Positions 23,101-31,848 of a stretch of DNA of 64,000 bases are shown here, piece by piece. Position numbers and translations under genes: made by a program. Numbering within the stretch: the stretch's first letter is position 1; each line of letters starts with the position of its first letter. The notes beneath the pieces are model-generated. The model did no database searches. It had not been told where the DNA came from and saw only the letters and a program-made list of their open reading frames with translations. The stretch is from CBDCGV01 sp965216955 (GTDB taxonomy: Bacteria > Bacteroidota > Bacteroidia > Chitinophagales > JADIYW01): NCBI GenBank assembly GCA_965216955.1, contig CBDCGV010000017.1:186001-250000 (forward strand), in the 5' to 3' direction.

Positions 23101-23613
23101 ATGAGAAAAATAGTAATAATAGCGTGTTTACTTGTTACCGTGGGGGTAACCAATTCGTTTGCCCAACTGAAAGCCAATAAGTTTGGTTATGTTAATTCCT
23201 TAGAAATTCTAAGCCTAATGCCGGAAATTAAACCAGCAGATGCACAATTAGAGAAATATGCCGGAGAGCTGGAAATGTTATATCAAGGAATGCTAACTGA
23301 ATATCAAAAAGCAATTGGAGAGTTTCAAGAGCAAGAGAAAATGATGACAGACGCTTCTAAAGAATTAAAAATTAAAGAAATTCAAGATTTAGAAACAAGA
23401 ATTGGAGAGTTTCAACAATCGACTCAAGAAAAAATCTCTAAAAAAAGAGAAGCATTGTATGCTCCTATTTTAGAAAAAGCAGACAAAGCCATTAAGTCTG
23501 TTGCTAAAGAAAATGGATACACCTATATCTTTGATTCGAGTTCAGGGTCTTTACTTTTTGCTGAAGAGTCAGATAATATTATCTCTCTTGTAAAAACTAA
23601 ATTAGGAATATAG
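23101..23613 (+). CDS. Skp/OmpH-family periplasmic chaperone, copy 2
   Basis: A second 170-residue OmpH/Skp protein, with signal peptide (MRKIVIIACLLVTVGVTNSFAQ), KFGYVNSLEILSLMPEIKPAD, a helical arm with QEQEKMMTDASKELKIKEIQDLE, and the C-terminal strand AKENGYTYIFDSSSGSLLF. Tandem skp genes after bamA are common in Bacteroidota. Partner specificity between the two copies is unknown. Confidence 0.92.
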   Translation: MRKIVIIACLLVTVGVTNSFAQLKANKFGYVNSLEILSLMPEIKPADAQLEKYAGELEMLYQGMLTEYQKAIGEFQEQEKMMTDASKELKIKEIQDLETRIGEFQQSTQEKISKKREALYAPILEKADKAIKSVAKENGYTYIFDSSSGSLLFAEESDNIISLVKTKLGI

Positions 23614-23672
23614 TAACAAGACATTCCCACCCTTAACTTGTTAGAAAGAGCGGTGCGGAAGATTTGATTTAT

Positions 23673-24485
23673 ATGAATAAATCACAACCTATAGGAATAT
23701 TTGATTCAGGAATTGGCGGCCTTACGGTCGCCAATGCTGTTTTAAAAGCTTTGCCCAATGAACAATTGGTTTATTTTGGAGATACCGCTCACCTCCCCTA
23801 TGGAGATAAATCTCCTGATTTAATTAAAAGCTATTCTAAATCCATCACAGAATTTTTATTACAACATAATTGTAAAGCCGTATTAATTGCTTGCAATACG
23901 GCCTCCTCTTCAGCATACGAGCTAGTCAAAGAATTAACTCTCAATAAAGCCATTGCCTTTAATGTTATTGATCCTGTCGTAAAAGAAATCGTAGACAAAG
24001 ACTATTCAAAGGTGGGCGTTATTGGCACCCTCGGTACTATTGGATCCAATGTGTATTACAATAAAATAAAGGCACAGAAAAAAGATTGTAAAGTATACTC
24101 ATTGGCCACTCCTATGTTGGCCTCAATGGTAGAATCAGGATATATTGATGGCAATATAAGCGATCTCCTCATAAAAGAATATTTAGATAATGATATCTTG
24201 GAAGATATTGAAGCGCTTATCTTAGGCTGTACGCATTACCCCTTAATAAAAAGACAGATTGAGCAATATTATGATCGAAACAATAGAAACGTACAAGTGT
24301 TGGCCACTAATGAGATTACCGCTACATATGTAAATAATGTACTTTCGAAAGAAGGATTGATTAATGATGTATCAGCACTTAAGCCACATAAATTTTATGT
24401 GAGCGATTATACCGCTTCCTTTGAGCAAACGACTCAGCTTTTTTATGGTTCTTCTGTAGACTTAGAAAAGCATCATTGGGAATAA
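23673..24485 (+). CDS. murI: Glutamate racemase
   Basis: Makes D-glutamate for peptidoglycan. The protein shows GIFDSGIGGLTV, the first catalytic cysteine in LIACNTASSSAYE, and the second in ALILGCTHYPLIK, with YFGDTAHLPYGDKS between. An ATG at 23673 gives 270 residues starting MNKSQPIGIFDSG; a TTG three codons earlier is open but unneeded. It is the last gene of the bamA cluster and converges on the glycosyltransferase gene, with 15 bp between stops. Confidence 0.97.
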   Translation: MNKSQPIGIFDSGIGGLTVANAVLKALPNEQLVYFGDTAHLPYGDKSPDLIKSYSKSITEFLLQHNCKAVLIACNTASSSAYELVKELTLNKAIAFNVIDPVVKEIVDKDYSKVGVIGTLGTIGSNVYYNKIKAQKKDCKVYSLATPMLASMVESGYIDGNISDLLIKEYLDNDILEDIEALILGCTHYPLIKRQIEQYYDRNNRNVQVLATNEITATYVNNVLSKEGLINDVSALKPHKFYVSDYTASFEQTTQLFYGSSVDLEKHHWE

Positions 24486-24500
24486 AACAGGCTGTATTTC

Positions 24501-25610
24501 TTATCCCCAATGAATTGCTTTTAGTGCCTCATCTAACAAATTGTGCTCCATTTTATAGCCTTTGAAACCTTGAATTTTCTCTACTTCTATTAAAGCACCT
24601 TTTAAATTGAGTTTTCCCTGATGAGCAACGACAATTTTATTTTGTTTCCTTAGCCTATCCGCTAGATATTCTTGCTCTGTTTGCCCTGCAGTTGGAATCA
24701 AAATAGCTTTCTTTTCCAAATAAGCTAAATCCATAATAGTGCTATACCCAGATCGAGCAATTACTGTGTTAGCATTAAGAATGGCCCTGTTTAATGCTTC
24801 TGCATTTAGATAAGATAAGATAGTGAGATGCTTCTCCTCTTGAATTTCAAATGAAGCGGTTCGGCCACAAACAATCAAAAACTTTCTATCCTCAATTTTT
24901 TTTGCTTGCTCAATAATTTTATGTTCCAGATAACTTCTTTGGGGTTCTGGACCCGACAAAACCACTATAATATCTAAGTCATTTAAGTAAGGGGGTGTCT
25001 TCTCTATATTCACCGCCTTCTTAAACCGAGTAACAGCACCTATAAAATGACTATTTCTGGGAAGTTCATATTTGTGAGACAAACTTCCGGACAAAGAATC
25101 TCCTTCTTGCTCAAAGTCGGGAATCCACAAATAATTAAACTTTTTCACAAATTGCATTTGCAGGTCATAAACCACCTTTCTTCCCCACATAAATGCTTTT
25201 GGTGGTAAAATAGCCAATTGATGTCCAATAAAAACGGATGGCACTTTTTTACTCCATAGGCCATATCGATTATCAGAGATAATTAAATCAATTGCAAAAG
25301 AGCTTACTAAGGCATCTATCGCACTATGCTCGCTTTTTATAGCTTTAATGTAGTTTGGTACTAAAAGCAATGTTTCTCTTACCATTCCATGACTCCCATA
25401 CCTGACATTATAAGAAGGTAGTTCAAACGCTTTCAGAGTCGGATATTGTTCTTTTAAAAGCCGCAAAGAATCCCCATCACTAGCCAATATAACTTTAGCT
25501 TCTAATGTCAGCAAACGTTCAATGATCGGCATACACCTACTGGCATGCCCTAATCCCCAGTTCAGCGCTCCTACTAAAACCGTTTTCCCTTTTAATTCTT
25601 GAATGCTCAT
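24501..25610 (-). CDS. Glycosyltransferase of the MurG/GT28-like GT-B fold
   Basis: A 369-residue cytoplasmic GT-B enzyme. The N-terminal domain has GALNWGLGHASRCMPIIERL, a glycine-rich acceptor loop similar to MurG-type proteins. The C-terminal domain contains VVLSGPEPQRSYLEHKI and the nucleotide-sugar motif region ANTVIARSGYSTIMDLAYLEKKAILIPTAGQ-type, followed by TEQEYLAD. It is distinct from MurG itself: the order of motifs is similar, but the spacer and length differ, and murI rather than division genes is adjacent. Sugar donor and acceptor are unknown. Confidence 0.82.
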   Translation of the reverse strand: MSIQELKGKTVLVGALNWGLGHASRCMPIIERLLTLEAKVILASDGDSLRLLKEQYPTLKAFELPSYNVRYGSHGMVRETLLLVPNYIKAIKSEHSAIDALVSSFAIDLIISDNRYGLWSKKVPSVFIGHQLAILPPKAFMWGRKVVYDLQMQFVKKFNYLWIPDFEQEGDSLSGSLSHKYELPRNSHFIGAVTRFKKAVNIEKTPPYLNDLDIIVVLSGPEPQRSYLEHKIIEQAKKIEDRKFLIVCGRTASFEIQEEKHLTILSYLNAEALNRAILNANTVIARSGYSTIMDLAYLEKKAILIPTAGQTEQEYLADRLRKQNKIVVAHQGKLNLKGALIEVEKIQGFKGYKMEHNLLDEALKAIHWG

Positions 25611-25650
25611 ATCATCTTCCCTCGCGAAAAAAATAAATAGCTGAAGTTAT

Positions 25651-25658
25651 TAACTTTG
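25651..25658 (+). promoter_or_regulatory. -7 box (TAACTTTG) ahead of the small lipoprotein
   Basis: TAACTTTG matches TAnnTTTG and lies 46 bases before the ATG at 25705. No clear -33 TTG was found. Position in the divergent gap supports it as the lipoprotein's promoter. Confidence 0.38.
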
Positions 25659-25704
25659 TTAAAGATAGAGTATAATTTATCACAAAGGATATCGTTATTA
25701 GAAC

Positions 25705-25911
25705 ATGAAAAAAATTAAGTTATTCATTCTTAGTTTCACCGTTTTGAGTTTGGCATCTTGTAGCTCCACTAAAAAGGGCTGCGATTGCCCAAAGTTTGGA
25801 GACTTAAATACCCCACGTAAAAGTGAAAAGGCTAATTTCATGGAAAGATTTAAAAATATAGATGATGATGTTGTTGTTATTCAAGAGCAACAGAACGCTA
25901 GCTCCATTTAA
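25705..25911 (+). CDS. Small lipoprotein
   Basis: A 68-residue predicted lipoprotein: basic start, hydrophobic core (FILSFTVLSL) and lipobox LASC at about residues 16-19, followed by SSTKKGCDCPKFG, a short CxC motif. The remaining residues are charged, with no known domain. Comparable short CxC lipoproteins occur in Bacteroidota, but I do not recognise a function. It is a single gene between divergent and convergent neighbours. Confidence 0.7.
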   Translation: MKKIKLFILSFTVLSLASCSSTKKGCDCPKFGDLNTPRKSEKANFMERFKNIDDDVVVIQEQQNASSI

Positions 25912-25944
25912 TTCTTGCATGCTTACCTACTAATAAAACCCTTC

Positions 25945-26823
25945 CTATTTATTGGTAGTATAAACTCCAATTAAAATCAATGTTAGTCCTCCAATATGAA
26001 TTAAACCAAGCTGTTCTCCATCCATAACACCCAGCAATACTGCAACTATAGGAATTATGTAGGTAACTGTACTAGCAAATAATGCAGAGGTTCTATGCAC
26101 CAACACATTAAAAATTGCCAAAGCATAAGAAGTTCCCAAAAAGGCTAATAAAAAGAGGTTAAGAAGGCTGTTCCATGCTTTAGGATGCGTATTCATCACT
26201 TCAAAAAAATCTGTAGTTAATAAATAAACCCCTGCGAAAGGACCAATAAAAACAAAAGCATAAACGGCAATAGTTAAGGGGTCTATCTCATGTACATATT
26301 TTTTTAATAGATTGGCGTTTATACCATAACAAAGTGTCGCGATTATTATTAGCAAAGCATATGCAAAATTAAATTCAAAAGAGCCATCTGCTCTAACAAG
26401 CACAATTAAAACCGCGCCAGCCAATCCTATTAAAACACCTATTAATTGATTCTTTTTCAACACTTGACTAAACAGTGCAGCCCCTATTAAAAGTGTAAAC
26501 AATGGAACAGTTGCATTTAAAATCCCCGTTACGCCACTATCAATTTTTTGTTGGGCTATCGCAAATAAAAATGGTGGAATTCCGCTTCCTAAAAGTGCCA
26601 ATAATATTAAAGGAAAGATATGTTCCTTTTTGATCGTCATTTTTTTAATGAAAAAAACAGGGACTATAGAAACAAATGCTAAAAAAATACGCAATGCCCC
26701 TACCTGCATAGGGTCAAAAGCCACTAAACCTCTTTTAATAAATAAAAAGGAAAAACCCCAGACAATACTTAACCCAATAAGCAATGCCCAATCGCCAAAT
26801 TTTCCAGCTAACTTTTCTCTCAC
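25945..26823 (-). CDS. EamA/DMT-family transporter
   Basis: A 292-residue inner-membrane protein with ten predicted helices in two EamA halves (for example LIGLSIVWGFSFLFIKRGL at the start and ATVTYIIPIVAVLLGVMDGEQL near the end). DMT members export amino acids, nucleosides or other metabolites; the substrate is unknown. The start is GTG at 26823, sharing one base with the TAG stop of the upstream hydrolase, so the two genes are translationally coupled. An LIGVYTTNK tail closes the protein. Confidence 0.87.
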   Translation of the reverse strand: MREKLAGKFGDWALLIGLSIVWGFSFLFIKRGLVAFDPMQVGALRIFLAFVSIVPVFFIKKMTIKKEHIFPLILLALLGSGIPPFLFAIAQQKIDSGVTGILNATVPLFTLLIGAALFSQVLKKNQLIGVLIGLAGAVLIVLVRADGSFEFNFAYALLIIIATLCYGINANLLKKYVHEIDPLTIAVYAFVFIGPFAGVYLLTTDFFEVMNTHPKAWNSLLNLFLLAFLGTSYALAIFNVLVHRTSALFASTVTYIIPIVAVLLGVMDGEQLGLIHIGGLTLILIGVYTTNK

Positions 26824-27749
26824 TATTTGGCTAAAAATCTTAATGCATCACTTACTGATTTTTCAGGGATCTCTTCTTGCGGTACGTGACCCATATTTTC
26901 ATAAATCATTAGCTTAGAATTTGGAAGTCGTTCATGAAAAATTGGAGCAAATTCAACCGGGACCAATAAATCCTTATCTCCCCAAAGCAACAATGTATGA
27001 TTTTTAATTTGATTTATTTCGTCTGTTCTTTCTTCTTTTACGGCCAGCACTCTATTTAAAAAAGCTTGTCTGTTACCTGATCTAAGACTCGCAGTATGGT
27101 ATTGGTTAATCTTTGCTTTTGTAATCTTTTGATCATCAAAATAGCACTCTTTCAAGGTGTTCTTTACCATCATTTTTGTACCGATATTTAAAAGCCATTT
27201 TGATAATGTTTTGCTCTCTGCCATCTTAAAAACCAATGAAGAATTACCTCCCTCTTTAAACATTCCACTAGGAGCAATTAAAACCAATTTGGCAACTTTT
27301 TCGGGATGATCCAATGCATACTGCCATGCAATATGCCCCCCTAAAGAGTTTCCTATTAAATGAAAGCTATCGATCTCAATTACCTCTAAGAACTTATCTA
27401 AGAAATCTACAAAAGCCATAGTTGAATAATCTTCCTTTTTTGGAACACCTGTTAAACCAAAGGCCATTAAATCCATTCTAATTACTTGAAAGCCAACTTC
27501 TACCATCACCTCTGTCCATGCATCCCAAGTTTGTAGAATTGCCCCTGTTCCATGTACCAGCACAATTGGGAAACCCGTTCCTTCTATCTTGTAATGAACA
27601 TCCATCCCATCCACTTCAACAAATTGCGATTGCTCATCCGTTAAAACTTTTTTTGCTTCCTCTATTGAAATATCTTTTTCATTTAGCAATAAAAAAACAG
27701 TCCCCAATACTATAACCAGAAATAGAATTATCTTCAACAAAGTCTTCAT
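26823..27749 (-). CDS. Membrane-anchored alpha/beta-hydrolase
   Basis: A 308-residue hydrolase with an N-terminal membrane anchor (residues 3-22). The motifs are VLVHGTGAILQTW (oxyanion loop, 65-76), GNSLGGHIAW (Ser135), LLWGDKDLLVP (Asp258 or Asp260) and MGHVPQEE (His288), a complete triad. It resembles the haloperoxidase/esterase group. It is coupled to the EamA transporter gene by a one-base overlap. Whether it acts on a substrate moved by that transporter is unknown. Confidence 0.85.
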   Translation of the reverse strand: MKTLLKIILFLVIVLGTVFLLLNEKDISIEEAKKVLTDEQSQFVEVDGMDVHYKIEGTGFPIVLVHGTGAILQTWDAWTEVMVEVGFQVIRMDLMAFGLTGVPKKEDYSTMAFVDFLDKFLEVIEIDSFHLIGNSLGGHIAWQYALDHPEKVAKLVLIAPSGMFKEGGNSSLVFKMAESKTLSKWLLNIGTKMMVKNTLKECYFDDQKITKAKINQYHTASLRSGNRQAFLNRVLAVKEERTDEINQIKNHTLLLWGDKDLLVPVEFAPIFHERLPNSKLMIYENMGHVPQEEIPEKSVSDALRFLAK

Positions 27750-27817
27750 AAATGGAACGATTTATATATTAAAACAATTTATACTGTCATCACGAAAAAA
27801 GTAAGATACTTAATAAT

Positions 27818-29155
27818 ATGCATATAGCGATCATTGGAAATGGAATAACCGGAATTTCTGCTGCACGGCATATTCGGAAACTTAGTAATTATAAAATCAC
27901 AGTTATATCTTCTGAAACAAAATATTTCTGGTCTCGCACAGCACTTATGTATATATATATGGGACACATGAAATTTGAACATACCAAACCATATGAAGAT
28001 TGGTTTTGGTCGAAAAATAGAATTGATCTTGTACAAGATAAAGTAACCTCTATAGATTATACAAACCAACAACTATTTCTTGAAACAGGAAAGCCTGTTA
28101 ATTATGATAAACTTTTAATCGCAACAGGGGCCGCATCTAATAAATTTGGATGGCCAGGACAAGATTTAGAAGGTGTGACCGGTATGTATAATTATCAAGA
28201 CTTAGCATATATAGAACAATATACACACAACATCAATCGAGGTGTAATTGTTGGAGGAGGATTAATTGGCATAGAACTAGCAGAGATGTTACATAGCAGA
28301 CACATACCTGTTACTTTATTAGTTAGAGAAACAAGCTTTTGGAACAATGTGCTTCCCCCTAAAGAATCAGCAATTGTTAATAGACATATTAAAGAACACG
28401 GTCTAGACCTTAGGCTTTCTACAGAATTGAAGCAAATTATACCGGATAAAAATAGTCGTGTAAAAGCTATCGAAACCAATAATGGCGAAATTATAGACTG
28501 TCAATTTGTTGGTCTTACAGCCGGAGTACATCCTAATGTTGGCTTTTTAAAAGACCAAGCATTGGAAATAAACAGAGGTGTTCTAATAAATTCAAACATG
28601 GAAACGAATATTCCGAATGTTTATGCTGCCGGAGATTGTGCGCAATTTAAAGTGCCTTTATCAGGCAGAAGGCCTATTGAGCAAGTTTGGTATACAGGTA
28701 AAATGCAGGGTATTACCGCTGCCTATAATATTTGTGGGCAACCAATCAAATACAATCCTGGCTATTGGTTTAACTCAGCAAAGTTTTTAGATATTGAATA
28801 CCAAACTTATGGAACAGTTTTACCTAAAAATGAACCTCCTTTAAAATCTTTGTATTGGGAGCATCCAGATGGTAAAAAGTGTATTCATATAGTGTATGAT
28901 GAGATCTCCAGAAAATTTATTGGAATGAATGCTTTTGGTTATCGCTATAGACACCATGCATTTAATCAATTTTTAAAAGATGAGTGTACGATTGAATACG
29001 TCTTGGAAAACTTAAAAACCTGCAACTTCGATCCTGAATTCTATACCATGGATGAAGACGAAATAATTAAAACATTCAATAAAGACGCTCCACAAAAAAT
29101 CACTTCCAAGGGAAACAGATCCGTAAAAAAATTAATCAACACCTTAATTAAGTAA
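27818..29155 (+). CDS. FAD/NAD(P)-dependent oxidoreductase
   Basis: A 445-residue pyridine-nucleotide-disulfide-type flavoprotein without the redox disulfide. It has an FAD motif GNGITG (7-12), ATG segment LLIATGAAS (99-107), second dinucleotide motif GGGLIG (146-151) and the closing FAD motif NVYAAGDCAQF. It resembles NirB/NorW/ferredoxin-reductase-like proteins, with a C-terminal extension of about 100 residues including YWEHPDGKKCIHIVYDE. The downstream polyferredoxin starts 2 bp after its stop, so the pair probably moves electrons between NAD(P)H or a donor and a membrane Fe-S protein. Physiological acceptor unknown. Confidence 0.85.
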   Translation: MHIAIIGNGITGISAARHIRKLSNYKITVISSETKYFWSRTALMYIYMGHMKFEHTKPYEDWFWSKNRIDLVQDKVTSIDYTNQQLFLETGKPVNYDKLLIATGAASNKFGWPGQDLEGVTGMYNYQDLAYIEQYTHNINRGVIVGGGLIGIELAEMLHSRHIPVTLLVRETSFWNNVLPPKESAIVNRHIKEHGLDLRLSTELKQIIPDKNSRVKAIETNNGEIIDCQFVGLTAGVHPNVGFLKDQALEINRGVLINSNMETNIPNVYAAGDCAQFKVPLSGRRPIEQVWYTGKMQGITAAYNICGQPIKYNPGYWFNSAKFLDIEYQTYGTVLPKNEPPLKSLYWEHPDGKKCIHIVYDEISRKFIGMNAFGYRYRHHAFNQFLKDECTIEYVLENLKTCNFDPEFYTMDEDEIIKTFNKDAPQKITSKGNRSVKKLINTLIK

Positions 29156-29156
29156 A

Positions 29157-30539
29157 ATGCAACAACATACTGATATAAGTTTGTCTATTAGCAACCCCGC
29201 ACCAAGTTTAAATACAATTCAAAAGATAGCATTATTACTTTTAAGTTTAGGTCTCTTAATTGGATTTGTTGCTTTACTAAATACTTCTTTCGCTGAAAAC
29301 CCATTCATGCTCATTGGAGCAATTTCCCTTTCTACCTTAGGGTCCGCAATTTTTATTCATCAAACTTATAAAGGGACTGTTCCAGGTATAAAAAACAATC
29401 ATATTTGGTTTAAGTCTTTTACTTCACGTGGCGCCTTGGGTTGGATGGCAGGTATTGTAATTACAGGATTTTATGTCCTATTGTATTGGTATCCTCAATA
29501 CTTAGAGGGGTTGATTAGACTTTTTGACCCTTTAAGTATAGCATTAAAAGCAAAACCTGCTAGTCAATGGTTTGTATATGGCTCTATATATACTTTAGCC
29601 ATTTTAATTATGGGTGTTAAGTTTATTATAAAGTACAGACATAATCAATATCAAGTTATAAGGACAATTTCAGTTATGTTTTTCCAAACGGCATTTGCTT
29701 TTCTAATTCCTGAAATTCTTGAGCGCCTAAACAAACCGCTCTCAACTAATTGGTTTGGAACGGATATAAAGAATATGTGGCCATTGGATTATGATTTCTT
29801 TTTCGATTGGCATTTAAACAATCTTACTAACGGCGGAAAACTAGGCTTATTTATGCTGATATTAGGTATCGCAATGATATTTATTATCTCTCCGCTATTG
29901 ACTTATTTTTTTGGTAAGCGTTGGTATTGTTCTTGGGTATGTGGATGCGGGGGATTAGCAGAAACTGCCGGTGATCCTTTTAGGCAATTGTCTGACAAGT
30001 CATTAAAGGCCTGGAAAGTAGAGCGTTGGATGATACATTCCATACTTGTATTCGTTTTTATAATGACCGCTTTAGTATTATATACTAGATTTACCGGGCA
30101 CAGTAAGTTCTTATTTCTAGATAGCTATAAAGTAAGTAAACACTACGGTTTTTTTATTGGTGCTGCCTTTTCAGGAGTTATTGGTGTCGGTTTTTATCCA
30201 ATTTTAGGAAGTAGGGTTTGGTGTCGATTTGGATGTCCAATGGCCGCAGTTCTGGGAATACAGCAGAAATTCCTATCTAGGTTTAGAATTACAACCAACG
30301 GGGGACAATGTATTTCTTGTGGGAACTGCTCTACCTATTGCGAAATGGGTATTGATGTAAGGTCTTATGCTCAAAAAGGACAAAATATTGTTCGAGCTTC
30401 GTGTGTTGGATGTGGAATTTGTGCTGCAGTATGCCCAAGAGGAGTGTTGCGATTAGAAAATGGTCCAGATACAGGAACTGAGAAGACAGAGATTAAACCT
30501 GTAATTATTACAGAAGATCAAATTAACATCTTATCGTAA
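29157..30539 (+). CDS. NosR/NapH-like membrane polyferredoxin
   Basis: A 460-residue integral membrane Fe-S protein with about six to seven helices between residues 22 and 350. The NosR/NapH/CcoG-type cysteine motifs are YCSWVCGCGG (257-266) and WCRFGCP (355-361). Two C-terminal 4Fe-4S clusters follow: CISCGNCSTYC (385-395) and CVGCGICAAVCPRG (416-429). It forms a two-gene unit with the flavoprotein. Neither nos nor nap genes are near, and the layout differs from CcoG in lacking its C-terminal Ig-like domain, so I call it only NosR/NapH-like. Confidence 0.85.
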   Translation: MQQHTDISLSISNPAPSLNTIQKIALLLLSLGLLIGFVALLNTSFAENPFMLIGAISLSTLGSAIFIHQTYKGTVPGIKNNHIWFKSFTSRGALGWMAGIVITGFYVLLYWYPQYLEGLIRLFDPLSIALKAKPASQWFVYGSIYTLAILIMGVKFIIKYRHNQYQVIRTISVMFFQTAFAFLIPEILERLNKPLSTNWFGTDIKNMWPLDYDFFFDWHLNNLTNGGKLGLFMLILGIAMIFIISPLLTYFFGKRWYCSWVCGCGGLAETAGDPFRQLSDKSLKAWKVERWMIHSILVFVFIMTALVLYTRFTGHSKFLFLDSYKVSKHYGFFIGAAFSGVIGVGFYPILGSRVWCRFGCPMAAVLGIQQKFLSRFRITTNGGQCISCGNCSTYCEMGIDVRSYAQKGQNIVRASCVGCGICAAVCPRGVLRLENGPDTGTEKTEIKPVIITEDQINILS

Positions 30540-30668
30540 TAAGATAATTCTTTACAAACGACTCAAAGACTGGATCAAACACATTAAAGATATTTTTTAA
30601 ACAAAAAGACACTAAAATTTGTACCTTAGGCGCGATCAAAAATTATTGACAATTAAATTATTTTAAAT

Positions 30669-31142
30669 ATGGGATTATTCAAATTTGTAAAAAATGCTGG
30701 TGCAAAGTTGTTTAAGAAAAAACAAGCACAGGTTGAAACTGAAGAAGAGAAAAGTACCAATGCTTTCGAATTGATGACTGAATTAAGCAAGTATGGGCTA
30801 AAGGTTCATGATGCAGATATTCGTATTGATGATGACAGAGTATTTATTGGTGGAGAAGTAGACACAACAGAAACGAAAGAAAAAGTAATTCTTACTGTTG
30901 GTAATGTTGAAGGAGTTGCTGAAGTACATGACAATCTAATTGTGCGTGAAGACGAAGTGCCTGAGGCGCAATTTCATACAGTAGAAAAAGGAGAATACTT
31001 ATCATTAATTTCCAAAAAGTACTATGGCGATCCAATGAAGTATAAAGTTATTTTTGAAGCTAATAAGCCTATGCTTACTGATCCAGATAAGATTTATCCT
31101 GGTCAGGTGTTGAGGATTCCTGCTCTGGAAGCTCAGGCTTAG
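30669..31142 (+). CDS. BON-LysM protein (Kbp/YgaU-like)
   Basis: A 157-residue protein with no signal peptide. Residues about 35-105 form a BON domain (GLKVHDADIRIDDDRVFIGGEVDT, then TVGNVEGVAEVHDNL). Residues 106-155 form a LysM domain (FHTVEKGEYLSLISKKYYGDPMKYKVIFEANKP and IYPGQVLRIP). This is the architecture of Kbp, a cytoplasmic potassium-binding stress protein in E. coli. Its 3' end overlaps the end of a convergent gene by 68 bp, and its terminator lies inside that gene. Confidence 0.92.
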   Translation: MGLFKFVKNAGAKLFKKKQAQVETEEEKSTNAFELMTELSKYGLKVHDADIRIDDDRVFIGGEVDTTETKEKVILTVGNVEGVAEVHDNLIVREDEVPEAQFHTVEKGEYLSLISKKYYGDPMKYKVIFEANKPMLTDPDKIYPGQVLRIPALEAQA

Positions 31143-31779
31143 GTTTTTCTAAATCAATATTATCAGAGGCCGTTTCTTCTTGTTGAGACGGCCTCTCTTT
31201 TTTTGCCGCTGCTCTCTTTTTCTTTAAGGCTTCTTTTCTTTCAGCCATTTGTTCTAATCTCTTCTTACGTTGTTCCCTTCTTTTGAGTTTGCGTTTTTTC
31301 CTTTTTTCCAACTCATCATCTGTTGCAAACTGAACGCGTCCTTTATCCATTTCAATGATATCTTCCACTGGAATTTTGAATTCCATGAATAGAAGCTTAA
31401 TAATGGAATAGCCTCGAACATCCATCTTGACATGATCAAAAAGTGCAAAACGCGCTACATTAAAAAGCGCTGTTACATTGCTCATTTTACTTTCGAGCGT
31501 ATGTTCAATTGATGAAAAGGCTTTTAGCTTTATCTCTCCCTCAAAGTCCATAAAACCAATATTTTGGCCGCTTTCATTATAATAAGTCACATTAATAGCT
31601 TTGATCGCATATGGAAGTGGAAATTTGTTCTTAAAAAGCATAATGTTATCCATCAATACCCAAGAAATCCCAACGCCCTTACTAATAACCTTAGTTATTT
31701 CCACGCTTTCCTGAAAATCAACCTTTCTTAAGATGATTTTATAAATTAAAGACTTGATTATACGCACTAAAAAATTCAT
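31075..31779 (-). CDS. Unrecognised protein with Lys/Arg-rich tail, convergent with the LysM gene
   Basis: A 234-residue protein. Residues 1-150 look like a folded beta-rich domain with an N-terminal hydrophobic helix (MNFLVRIIKSLIYKIIL), a DNIMLFKNKFPLPYAIKAINVTYYN-type strand pattern and GQNIGFMDFEGEI. This recalls LEA type-2/water-stress-like domains, but I would not assign it. Residues about 155-200 are strongly basic and helical (KRKKRKLKRREQRKKRLEQ), and residues 200-234 are acidic and proline-rich. The last 68 bp overlap the LysM gene antisense, and that gene's terminator hairpin is encoded at residues about 192-205. Function unknown. Confidence 0.7.
   Translation of the reverse strand: MNFLVRIIKSLIYKIILRKVDFQESVEITKVISKGVGISWVLMDNIMLFKNKFPLPYAIKAINVTYYNESGQNIGFMDFEGEIKLKAFSSIEHTLESKMSNVTALFNVARFALFDHVKMDVRGYSIIKLLFMEFKIPVEDIIEMDKGRVQFATDDELEKRKKRKLKRREQRKKRLEQMAERKEALKKKRAAAKKERPSQQEETASDNIDLEKPKPELPEQESSTPDQDKSYLDQ
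31165..31204 (+). terminator. Intrinsic terminator of the BON-LysM gene
   Basis: AGAGGCCGTTTC (31165-31176) pairs with GAGACGGCCTCT (31185-31196) at 11 of 12 positions across an 8-base loop. A run of T residues follows (31198-31204). It begins 23 bases after the BON-LysM stop and lies within the coding sequence of the convergent gene on the other strand. Confidence 0.85.
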
Positions 31780-31848
31780 ATTTAAAATGATAAGACATAC
31801 TAAAGTACATAATAGTCGTCGTTATAGAAACATAAATTTACTAGCACA

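Noticed and set aside
24501..25610. Assignment of the GT-B glycosyltransferase as MurG
   Set aside because: It has a MurG-like glycine-rich loop, but the motif spacing and length differ and the division/cell-wall cluster neighbours of murG are absent.
25945..27749. EamA transporter plus hydrolase as a dedicated resistance or detoxification module
   Set aside because: The one-base overlap shows coupling only; neither protein has substrate-defining features, so no system-level claim is justified.
29157..30539. Assignment as CcoG (cbb3 oxidase assembly protein)
   Set aside because: The C-terminal Ig-like domain of CcoG is missing, no ccoNOP/ccoS genes are adjacent, and the gene pairs with a flavoprotein.
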